7,149 nucleotides of DNA. Source: Chitinophaga pinensis (lineage in GTDB: Bacteria; Bacteroidota; Bacteroidia; Chitinophagales; Chitinophagaceae). Under the pieces are notes generated by a model that saw only the letters and a list, made by a program, of their open reading frames with translations, was not told the origin of the DNA and did no database searches. The stretch lies in NCBI GenBank assembly GCA_945866165.1, contig CAMBGO010000120.1, positions 1 to 7,149 on the forward strand, written 5' to 3'. Below are positions 1-6,629 of the stretch, piece by piece. The first letter of the stretch is position 1. Every line of letters begins with the position of its first letter. A program made the translations under genes and the position numbers.

Positions 1-24
1 ATTATTAAATAAACTATCCAACGA

Positions 25-57
25 AATAGCCCCCAACATTGGGGGCTATTCTTTTTA
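25..57 (+). terminator. Rho-independent terminator, T-tract on the + strand
   Basis: A perfect 10-bp stem (25-34 with 41-50, AATAGCCCCC / GGGGGCTATT) encloses a 6-base loop and is followed on the + strand by CTTTTTAT. The T-tract direction fits a rightward gene ending just left of the window. On the minus strand the same stem follows the oxidoreductase stop codon by about 36 bases but has no U-run after it. It may still serve the minus-strand operon as a weaker terminator or as a 3' end stabiliser. Confidence 0.85.
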
Positions 58-86
58 TAAAACAATAAATCAGATTGATTTCATAA

Positions 87-1520
87 TCATAACTCCAATT
101 TCCATCCATCACTATACTCACGTCTTACATATTGGTTGGCTGGTTCAAAGTTTGTAATCTGCATTTTCTTGGCATCCCATAACAACCTCTTCCTTCCGAG
201 GTATTTATCGTCCCAACCTTTGAGGTTTGGATTTTTCATCATATAACTTCTGATTGCCAAATTACCAATCAAGATGCTTTCAGTGAAAGGACCAGCAAAT
301 TCAAAAGGTGAGCTCGTTTTTGCCTTGCCATATCCCGCGATGCAAGCATTTACCCACTGCAAATAATGTCCTTCTGGAACACGAGCTAATGTTTCTTTAG
401 GGAGTGAAACTTCTTTCATCAATTTTGTAGGTAATAAACGAGGATTTGCACCATAACAATCAGCTAATAACTTTCCTTTTGATCCTATGAAAAGAACACC
501 ACCATCCCAGTTTCCAAAGGCTTCTTCAGGTAACAATTCATCAGGACGTTCTGGAAGCAATCCACCATCATGCCATGACACCTTTATTTCACCAGACTTA
601 CCATCTGTTCTCGGATAAGAAAGATGTATTATGGTTGAAGGAGGGCAGCTATCCGGATTGGTAGTATCATCCCACATCGCCTGCCAAATAGAAGCTACAG
701 AGCATTCAACAGATGAAGGATATAAAATAGGAAGACAACGGAAAACCGGGTCCATAATATGACAAGCCATATCTCCCAACGATCCCGTACCATAAGCCCA
801 CCAACCGCGCCAGTTGAAAGGCAGGTAAGCCGGATTATAATCAATTTTTTTTGCAGTTCCCAACCATAAGTTCCAATCTAATTCCTTTGGAATATCGAAT
901 TTACCAGTGGGTGTAGGAACTCCTTGTGGCCATACAGGTCTGTTGGTCCAGCATTTAACTTCAGTTACATCCCCAATTAATCCTGATGCAACCAATTCCT
1001 GGGTTCTTCTAACCCCATCACCAGATCCACCTTGGTTTCCCATTTGGGTAACCACGTTGTATTTTTTTGCTGCTTCTGTCAAAATCCTAGCCTCGTAAAT
1101 ATCGTGGGTCAAAGGCTTTTGTGTGTATACGTGCTTACCAAGTTGCATAGCAGCCAATGTAGCTACTGCATGGGTATGGTCTGGTGTTGATATTGAACAT
1201 GCATCAATGTTCTTATGTTCTTTTTCAAGCATTTCCCTGAAATCCCTGTAATATTTTGCGTTGGGATGCAATCCGCGTGTTTTTGCAGCTGAGCGATCAT
1301 CAACATCAGCTAGTGCTACGATCTCAACGCGCGGGCTTTTTGAAAATTCAGCGATATCGCTTTCTCCTTTACCTCCAGCACCTATACCAGCTATTCTAAG
1401 CTTGTCACTTGGTGCAACATGACCTTTTCCCAATACATGACGGGGAACGATGGTGAATGCAGCCAAGCCCATTGCACCAGTTTGAATAAATTTTCTACGT
1501 TGATAATTTTTTGATGGCAT
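87..1520 (-). CDS. Tat-exported Gfo/Idh/MocA family oxidoreductase
   Basis: This is a 477-residue NAD(P)-type sugar oxidoreductase. A twin-arginine signal lies at the N-terminus (R8-R9, then K-F and a hydrophobic stretch to about residue 25), so the mature enzyme should act outside the cytoplasm. The Rossmann nucleotide-binding motif GIGAGGKG is at 45-52. The family's E-K-P motif appears as T-Q-K-P at 133-136, with K135 the expected catalytic lysine. The second-domain motif G-D-x-x-x-H-x-x-D has D250 and H254. The C-terminal part matches the long bacterial Gfo/Idh/MocA type rather than short inositol dehydrogenases. It starts 36 bases after the preceding stop, so it is probably the third gene of an operon with the GMC dehydrogenase. 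Relatives oxidise or reduce sugars, or cleave glycosides with bound NAD as in GH109. The substrate is not readable here; acting on a 3-keto sugar made by its neighbours is my inference. The family call is firm and the role is not. Confidence 0.93.
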   Translation of the reverse strand: MPSKNYQRRKFIQTGAMGLAAFTIVPRHVLGKGHVAPSDKLRIAGIGAGGKGESDIAEFSKSPRVEIVALADVDDRSAAKTRGLHPNAKYYRDFREMLEKEHKNIDACSISTPDHTHAVATLAAMQLGKHVYTQKPLTHDIYEARILTEAAKKYNVVTQMGNQGGSGDGVRRTQELVASGLIGDVTEVKCWTNRPVWPQGVPTPTGKFDIPKELDWNLWLGTAKKIDYNPAYLPFNWRGWWAYGTGSLGDMACHIMDPVFRCLPILYPSSVECSVASIWQAMWDDTTNPDSCPPSTIIHLSYPRTDGKSGEIKVSWHDGGLLPERPDELLPEEAFGNWDGGVLFIGSKGKLLADCYGANPRLLPTKLMKEVSLPKETLARVPEGHYLQWVNACIAGYGKAKTSSPFEFAGPFTESILIGNLAIRSYMMKNPNLKGWDDKYLGRKRLLWDAKKMQITNFEPANQYVRREYSDGWKLEL

Positions 1521-1556
1521 AGTAAATCGTTGATTGGTGAATATTTGAAATAGTAA

Positions 1557-2219
1557 TTAACTGTATTTAACGCACTCCTTATTTTCTTTTTCAGTATAAG
1601 CAACATTGTATTGCTTAAGGACATCATCAGGAACGCCATTCCATTGATTGGGCCTGTTACCTACATAACCAAGATCTTCCCCACCCATTTGTGTTGTATA
1701 AAAACCAGTAACAGTCAAGTCGCGCATCTTATTGAAAAATGCAACACCTTGTGCCACCTCTTTCTTTGCTTTCTTTGGGTAAGCAATTTCATCAACAATA
1801 GAAATCCGTTGTTCTGGAGAACAATCCTTAAAAGATTTATTGAATTTTTTGAATGTATAAATTTCAAGCCACCTTAATCCGCCTCTCATTGGCGTTTGAT
1901 GATCTGGCATATCTTTTACAATAAATTCAATGAATTCAGGCACCTTGGCTTCAGAAGCACTTCCACTAACTTCATCTTTGGGAATGATGATATCAGCCAG
2001 AAGGGTGATAACAACCATTTCATTTTCTGTGAAGAACGTTTCAGAAATAACTTTGTCATAACGCGCAAGCTCTTCAGGCTGGCGATCAAGTGTAAAGCCG
2101 TCCGCAACAGATTTATTTGCTGCTACCTTTTTAGCATCTCCTGGTTTACATCCATCCAATAAAGCAACCCCACCAATTGTACCAAGGGCAAGTGCTTTGA
2201 GTGATTTTCTTCTGTCCAT
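1557..2219 (-). CDS. Gluconate 2-dehydrogenase subunit 3-like protein (Tat lipoprotein, small subunit of a GMC dehydrogenase)
   Basis: This is a 220-residue small subunit of the gluconate-2-dehydrogenase subunit 3 family. The N-terminus has a Tat motif (D-R-R-K-S-L-K, R3-R4), a short hydrophobic stretch and a lipobox-like L-D-G-C ending at C24, so it is probably an exported lipoprotein. Asp at the -2 position is not textbook for a lipobox. Family landmarks follow: FFTENEMVVITLLADIIIP (62-80), a G-S-A-S-x-A-x-V-P-E-F segment (86-96), MRGGLRWLE (111-119), R-D-L-T-x-x-G-F (166-173) and D-L-G-Y-x-G-N-x-P-N-x-W-x-G-V-P (182-197). In related dehydrogenases this subunit stabilises the flavoprotein and carries it through the Tat system, and has no redox cofactor of its own. 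It lies directly downstream of the GMC gene and 36 bases upstream of the Gfo/Idh/MocA gene. The start is fixed by the Tat signal; no clear Shine-Dalgarno site precedes it. Confidence 0.92.
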   Translation of the reverse strand: MDRRKSLKALALGTIGGVALLDGCKPGDAKKVAANKSVADGFTLDRQPEELARYDKVISETFFTENEMVVITLLADIIIPKDEVSGSASEAKVPEFIEFIVKDMPDHQTPMRGGLRWLEIYTFKKFNKSFKDCSPEQRISIVDEIAYPKKAKKEVAQGVAFFNKMRDLTVTGFYTTQMGGEDLGYVGNRPNQWNGVPDDVLKQYNVAYTEKENKECVKYS

Positions 2220-2240
2220 TTTCGTGTGTTTAGGCGTTTA

Positions 2241-2303
2241 ATTGTTGAGCAGTTTAGACATATTTGATTTTTCAACATCTAAACAGCTCAACGACTCAAC
2301 AAT
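2241..2303 (-). repeat. Imperfect inverted repeat between the GMC gene and its small-subunit gene
   Basis: A 15-base left arm (2244-2258) pairs with 2278-2292 at 14 of 15 positions, around a 19-base loop. The outermost nine bases (2241-2249, ATTGTTGAG) can instead pair perfectly with 2295-2303, so two stem registers compete. Read on the minus strand, the first arm consists of four degenerate 8-base units (T/C-GTT-G/T-A-G/A-N, 2270-2301). No U-run follows the stem in the direction of transcription, so it does not look like a standard terminator. An mRNA-stability or stoichiometry element inside the transcript is the likeliest reading. Confidence 0.7.
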
Positions 2304-2308
2304 ATATT

Positions 2309-4045
2309 TTAAATATTTCTTTTTTTCATCTCGTCCATCAAATATTCAGATGCTCTCATAGAAAGTGCAAGAATCGTCCAGGTGATATTTTTATCGGCCT
2401 GTGAAACAAATGCACCACCATCTACGACGAATAAATTTTTACAATCGTGTGCTTGGTTGTGCTTATTCAATGCTGAAGTCTTTGGATCATTTCCCATGCG
2501 GGTTGTTCCAGCTTCATGAATAATTTTTCCAGGTGTTTCTAATCCGTAGTTATTTGCAGCTCCATCATCACCCCAAGTTATAACTGCTCCCATTTCATGC
2601 ATCATTTCCCTGAAGGTTTCCTTCATATGCTTTGCCTGTTTGATTTCATGTTCAGTGTACTTCACATTGAATTTCAAAACAGGAATACCATATTTGTCAA
2701 CTACATTCGGATCGATTTCACATAGGTTGCTTTCTAAAGGAATTGCTTCTCCCCTTCCTGCCATTCCTACACCAGCACCATAGAAAAAACGAACATCCTC
2801 TTTAAGCGACTTACCATATCCACCCTCTTCTTTTTGAACACCATTTACAGGGTATTGTCCATTCATTCCCTGCATGCCCATTCCAAAACCATATGCAGGC
2901 TGCCCCATACCACCCCAATATTCAATATGATAACCGCGAGGGAAATCGAGCTTTTTATTATCACCCCACCATGGCGAATACACGTGCATACCACCAACAC
3001 CGTCTTCATTATAGCGCTTTCTTCCAAATAATTTTGGCAATACGCCACCCATTGCAGCACCGGTAGAATCATGAAGATACTTACCCACCACTCCGCTGTT
3101 ATTTGCCAATCCGTTAGGGAACCTTGGCGATTTTGAATTCAACAACAACCTTGAGGATTCACATGCACTTGCGGCAAGAATTACTGTTCTGCCCTTCACT
3201 TCATATTCCATTAGGTCGAACTTATTTACATAAGAAATTCCTGTTGCGAGACCTTCACTGTTTGTCAATACTTCTCTTGCCATTGCACCAGTGATCATAT
3301 CTACATTCCCTGTTTTTAGAGCTGGTTTAACCAGTACGGATGAAGAAGAGAAATCACCATATACAGTACAACCCCTGTTACATTGAGCACAATAGAAGCA
3401 TTGGCCGCGATCATCATTAATCTTTTGTGTGAGAATTGACAATCGGGATGGAATTACTGGTACGCCAACTTTTGCTCCTGCGTTTTTGATAAACATTTCG
3501 TGCAGCCTTGGTTTTGGAGGAGGCAAAAAGAATCCATCAGGATCATTCTCAAGTCCTTCATTTGAACCAAATACACCAATTAACTTATCAATTCTATCAT
3601 AGAAAGGTTTTACGTCTTCATAACCAATTGGCCAGTCATCGCCTAGTCCATCGATACTTTTTCTCTTGAAATCTTTTGGTCCGAAACGCAATGATATCCT
3701 ACCCCAGTGGTTGGTTCTACCGCCCACCATACGCGCTCTCCACCAATCCCACTGAGTTCCTTCAGCCTTGGTATATGGTTCTCCATCGATATCCCATCCC
3801 CAGTAACTTGCATCGAAATCACCAAATGGTCTGAAGTGTGTACTAGCACCACGGCGTGGTGAATCCCATGGATTTTTTAACTGGGTTACATTTTTAGCAG
3901 GATCATAATCTGCTCCTGCTTCAAGTAGACATACTTTCAAACCCTGATTGGCTAGCATGTAAGCGGCCATACCGCCTCCAGCTCCAGAGCCAACGATTAC
4001 AACATCATATTCCTTTGATTGCTTTTTGATTTCAAAATCCGGCAT
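2309..4045 (-). CDS. GMC family oxidoreductase, catalytic flavoprotein of a periplasmic sugar/glycoside dehydrogenase
   Basis: This is a 578-residue FAD enzyme of the glucose-methanol-choline family. The FAD dinucleotide-binding motif GSGAGGG is at 19-25, with the ribose-contacting acidic residue E42 in LLEAG. The GG-R-T-N-H-W-G segment (108-115) is the usual GMC flavin-contact motif. The C-terminal catalytic pair is H510 (in HEAGTTRMG) and N553 (in DKNITWTILAL), equivalent to the His/Asn pair of choline oxidase. C216, C219, C222 and C226 form a C-x2-C-x2-C-x3-C cluster that could hold an Fe-S centre, as reported for membrane FAD-glucose dehydrogenases. There is no signal peptide, while the next gene encodes a Tat-signal small subunit, which fits co-export as a complex. 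Sequence and partner best match gluconate 2-dehydrogenase large subunit or glucoside 3-dehydrogenase-type enzymes. The substrate is unproven, and no cytochrome c subunit is encoded here. A Gly/Met-rich stretch lies at about 378-402. Confidence 0.94.
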   Translation of the reverse strand: MPDFEIKKQSKEYDVVIVGSGAGGGMAAYMLANQGLKVCLLEAGADYDPAKNVTQLKNPWDSPRRGASTHFRPFGDFDASYWGWDIDGEPYTKAEGTQWDWWRARMVGGRTNHWGRISLRFGPKDFKRKSIDGLGDDWPIGYEDVKPFYDRIDKLIGVFGSNEGLENDPDGFFLPPPKPRLHEMFIKNAGAKVGVPVIPSRLSILTQKINDDRGQCFYCAQCNRGCTVYGDFSSSSVLVKPALKTGNVDMITGAMAREVLTNSEGLATGISYVNKFDLMEYEVKGRTVILAASACESSRLLLNSKSPRFPNGLANNSGVVGKYLHDSTGAAMGGVLPKLFGRKRYNEDGVGGMHVYSPWWGDNKKLDFPRGYHIEYWGGMGQPAYGFGMGMQGMNGQYPVNGVQKEEGGYGKSLKEDVRFFYGAGVGMAGRGEAIPLESNLCEIDPNVVDKYGIPVLKFNVKYTEHEIKQAKHMKETFREMMHEMGAVITWGDDGAANNYGLETPGKIIHEAGTTRMGNDPKTSALNKHNQAHDCKNLFVVDGGAFVSQADKNITWTILALSMRASEYLMDEMKKRNI

Positions 4046-4054
4046 GATTATTCT

Positions 4055-4083
4055 TTTACTTCTGTGATCAATGAAGAAGTAAA
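4055..4083 (-). promoter_or_regulatory. Leader hairpin just upstream of the GMC start codon
   Basis: A perfect 9-bp stem (4055-4063 with 4075-4083, TTTACTTCT / AGAAGTAAA) has an 11-base loop. In the minus-strand mRNA its 3' arm carries AGAAG and ends nine bases before the GMC ATG. This is where a weak purine-rich ribosome-binding sequence would lie, so the stem could hide the initiation region. The structure is visible in the sequence; a regulatory role is inference. The rest of the 104-base gap (4046-4149) holds a short AATTCA/TGAATT palindrome at 4098-4113 and no promoter I can defend. Confidence 0.45.
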
Positions 4084-4149
4084 TTAATCAATAATTCAAT
4101 TCAGCATTGAATTTGTTTAAGCCTTTTTATGTACAAGTTTGGATGGCGA

Positions 4150-5202
4150 CTACACCCGGCTTTTTATGAAATCCAGTACCAATAAAGAAACAAGGGTACC
4201 CATTTGGCTAGAATCAGCAGAGAGGTTGAAAACGTTGCCTTCACAAAGGTGAAAACTTGACACATTTGAATAGTTAGCGGAAAATCGAACAAATTGACGG
4301 GCCTCAAGGATGCTAATCCCAGAGGCGTGTTTACCACCAATTATTGATTCATTGATTACATCCAAATCCAACTCCAGGGCTATTTTTCCATCCTCCACGA
4401 AAGCAAAAGATTGTGCGATGGCTTGTAAAAAATTCAACTTTTCCTCAATAAAAATTTTATCATACGTAAAAAATAAATTGTTGACATTGCTGTAAAGGTC
4501 ATCCATCATGCTTTGTGGATTGATGCTTTCTTGTAATCCAACAACTGCATATCTCTTAAGATAGCCTTCTTCCATTGCATATCGAAATGGATTTCCGCTG
4601 TGACGGCCTTCAAGTATCCTGTATTCAGCAGAGGCATCAAGATTAATGGAATTAATAATTGCAGAAGGAATTAAAGATTTTTTGTACAACGATTTAGCAA
4701 TGCCTTTAATAATTGGATAAGCATTATTATGACCTCCTCCAATAACAATCGGTATTTTTCCAGCCATAACAATGGCTTTTACCAGCTCTTCAACTTCTTC
4801 ATCAATAATATTTGCAACAGCATGACGGCATGCATCTATTCTTTCCTCTGAACTAAAAGAATGCTCTTCGATTATTTTAGATACGGATGAAAAATCAAAA
4901 TACCCAGCAAGGATTATATTTTCACCAAAACAAAGATCAGTACTTTGAAGGTTAAGAAAAGATTTTACAAAATGGAACCAAGTATTTTCTGCACCTTTTA
5001 CTCCATAATTTCCCATTATACCTATAGACTCTGGAATGCCAAAACATACATAGGAAGCAGGACCATCAAACTTTACATGTAAATCTGAAGATTGTTCATT
5101 GGTATTTACTACCTGCACCCTTTCTCCTAATTTAGCCTCGTATTTCCTGAGTTTTACCTGTTCGAGTAGCTCCTGTTTAGTATAGTAATGAAAATGCTGC
5201 AT
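4150..5202 (-). CDS. Arginase/agmatinase/formimidoylglutamase-fold protein with an altered metal site
   Basis: This is a 350-residue protein of the ureohydrolase superfamily, closest in pattern to Bacteroidota proteins annotated as formimidoylglutamase. The N-terminal K-L-G-E-R-V (24-29), G-G-G-H-N-N (155-160, H158 a metal ligand), L-E-G-R-H-S-G-N (197-204) and E-L-D-L-D-V-I (277-283, D279 and D281 metal ligands) all fit the family. The usual D-x-H-x-D motif reads D-A-S-A-E at 189-193, so the bridging histidine and second aspartate are replaced by Ser191 and Glu193. The following G-L-H-E segment reads G-L-Q-E (222-225). The frame is otherwise full length and intact, which argues against simple decay. 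No other histidine-degradation gene is in the window, so hutG would be a guess. It follows the Mur-ligase-like gene by 69 bases. It may bind one metal, use Glu as a ligand, or be a non-catalytic relative. Confidence 0.85.
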   Translation of the reverse strand: MQHFHYYTKQELLEQVKLRKYEAKLGERVQVVNTNEQSSDLHVKFDGPASYVCFGIPESIGIMGNYGVKGAENTWFHFVKSFLNLQSTDLCFGENIILAGYFDFSSVSKIIEEHSFSSEERIDACRHAVANIIDEEVEELVKAIVMAGKIPIVIGGGHNNAYPIIKGIAKSLYKKSLIPSAIINSINLDASAEYRILEGRHSGNPFRYAMEEGYLKRYAVVGLQESINPQSMMDDLYSNVNNLFFTYDKIFIEEKLNFLQAIAQSFAFVEDGKIALELDLDVINESIIGGKHASGISILEARQFVRFSANYSNVSSFHLCEGNVFNLSADSSQMGTLVSLLVLDFIKSRV

Positions 5203-5208
5203 CTAATG

Positions 5209-5216
5209 TTAAGGTA
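5209..5216 (-). promoter_or_regulatory. Possible Bacteroidota -7 promoter element (weak)
   Basis: The minus-strand sequence TACCTTAA resembles the Bacteroidota -7 box TAnnTTTG in its first six positions and follows a T-rich, A-tract-containing stretch (A9 on the + strand at 5228-5236). It lies only six bases before the arginase-fold ATG, so use would give a nearly leaderless mRNA. No TTG element sits at the expected distance upstream. Reading through from the Mur-ligase gene is at least as likely. Confidence 0.25.
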
Positions 5217-5271
5217 GGAAAATTTTTAAAAAAAAAGAAGAATTTATGCCTCAATTCATCTTTCAACTATT

Positions 5272-6624
5272 TTATAGTTGACTCCATATTTCTTTTGCAA
5301 AATCCCCCAATGATGGGTCCCTCGCACCCATTAAAAGCAATGTGGTGCTGGATGTGAAATGAGGCCGAATGGCATCAAGTAACTTTTCGCGATTCGGTAC
5401 AAAAAAAGCATTTATGCCTTTTGACTTAAGATCTTCAATCAAATCATCGGCAGAAATATCTTTCACTGCAGTCCCACCAGCATAATATATTTCACTCATC
5501 CATATCTCATCTTTTGGTCTGATAGCCTTAGATAGTTCATCAATAAAATCATGACGAAGAAATTTTGTAGGACCATATCCATGAGGCTGAAACCATGCAA
5601 TTAATTTATCTGAAATAGGCTGACAAGCTTCGATTGACTTTGCACATTTAACAGGGTTGTGCGCAAAATCATCAATCAATGTAACACCACCCTTGGTTCC
5701 ATATACTTGATGACGCCTATAAATACCCTTATAATTTTTTAACGCTGATGATGAAACAGCAAATGTTATTCCGATGGAAGCTGCTACGGCAATTGCTGCA
5801 AGTGCATTTTCCATATTGTGTTTCCCAATCAAGTTCATGGAAAATAATACATCATCAATGTAAAAAGAAATAGTCTCTCCTGTTTGAGTAAATCCAGTAG
5901 CTTGAATCTTGTTATTCAATACATCAGTATATGAAAAATCAAAATTCGAAGATGCTGATAACGATGCCGATAAAGGGTGGGAAAGATTTACAATGAAATT
6001 ACTAGAATTGGTTTTAAAAATAGAGAAGAGCTCCATGAGGGATTCAATCTCCTGGTGATCTTTATCGACATTTAATAATAGTCCAATTTCAGGATGATAT
6101 TGTACAATTGATCCATCACTTTCATCAGCTTCAACTATCAACCATTCACCCTCACCAAATGCGGCATTTCCAATTTTACCTTGATTTATTAGTCGCGTTA
6201 AACCAGCGCCCCCAATTATTGAAGGTTTGAGACCAGCATAATCAAGAATATCAAATAGCATGGCAGTTGTAGTGCTCTTACCAGAAGTTCCACCAACCGC
6301 AATCGTTCTCTTATCCATTGCAATCGAGGCAAGTAACTCACTGCGTTTAAGAATTTTTTTTCCAAGTTGCCTTGCCGTAAGTACTTCTGGAACGGTATCT
6401 TCAATTGCAGTGGAGACTACTACAATATCTGTATCCTCGTTTATACCCATACCATTTTGCGGATAACATAAAATTCCTTCTTGGCTAAGTGCTTCCTGTG
6501 TAGAATTAAATTGACCTTCGATGAATTGTCTGTCAGACCCACTCACATTGTTACCAGCAAGTTTCAAGTATTGTGCAATAGCACTCATCCCTGTACCAGC
6601 AATGCCAATGAAGAAGTAATTCAT
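5272..6624 (-). CDS. Mur ligase family protein, MurC-like (divergent)
   Basis: This is a 450-residue ATP-dependent amide ligase of the Mur family with all three domains. The N-terminal domain has G-I-A-G-T-G-M-S (7-14), as in MurC and Mpl. The central ATPase P-loop is G-G-T-S-G-K-S-T-T-T (111-120, K116) where MurC usually has G-T-H-G-K-T. E-A-D-E-S-D is at 165-170, N-V-D-K-D-H at 185-190 and G-K-H-N-x-x-N at 267-273. The C-terminal domain has D-D-F-A-H-N-P (318-324) where MurC has H-H-P, and G-A-R-D-P-S-L-G (433-440). Known family members join an amino acid or peptide to UDP-MurNAc in the cytoplasm. The altered motifs suggest a paralogue rather than the housekeeping MurC, perhaps with another acceptor or a recycling role. 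The start is fixed because the nucleotide motif begins at residue 7. The start codon lies five bases from the heptad array, with no Shine-Dalgarno site. Confidence 0.9.
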   Translation of the reverse strand: MNYFFIGIAGTGMSAIAQYLKLAGNNVSGSDRQFIEGQFNSTQEALSQEGILCYPQNGMGINEDTDIVVVSTAIEDTVPEVLTARQLGKKILKRSELLASIAMDKRTIAVGGTSGKSTTTAMLFDILDYAGLKPSIIGGAGLTRLINQGKIGNAAFGEGEWLIVEADESDGSIVQYHPEIGLLLNVDKDHQEIESLMELFSIFKTNSSNFIVNLSHPLSASLSASSNFDFSYTDVLNNKIQATGFTQTGETISFYIDDVLFSMNLIGKHNMENALAAIAVAASIGITFAVSSSALKNYKGIYRRHQVYGTKGGVTLIDDFAHNPVKCAKSIEACQPISDKLIAWFQPHGYGPTKFLRHDFIDELSKAIRPKDEIWMSEIYYAGGTAVKDISADDLIEDLKSKGINAFFVPNREKLLDAIRPHFTSSTTLLLMGARDPSLGDFAKEIWSQL

Positions 6625-6629
6625 GGGAA

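Noticed and set aside
378..402. Gly/Met-rich stretch in the GMC protein (residues 378-402, window about 2840-2914) as a metal-binding insert
   Set aside because: A Gly-rich segment at this place seems usual for the subgroup, and four methionines alone do not support copper or other metal binding. The start and end given here are residue numbers.
907..1098. Short + strand frame antisense to the Gfo/Idh/MocA gene, and similar short frames opposite the other genes
   Set aside because: They lie opposite well-supported coding sequence, lack protein-family features, and are expected by chance.
5264..5280. Perfect 7-bp hairpin (CAACTAT / ATAGTTG) over the Mur-ligase stop codon as a terminator
   Set aside because: It is AT-rich with a 3-base loop, overlaps the last codons, and no U-tract follows it directly in the minus-strand transcript.
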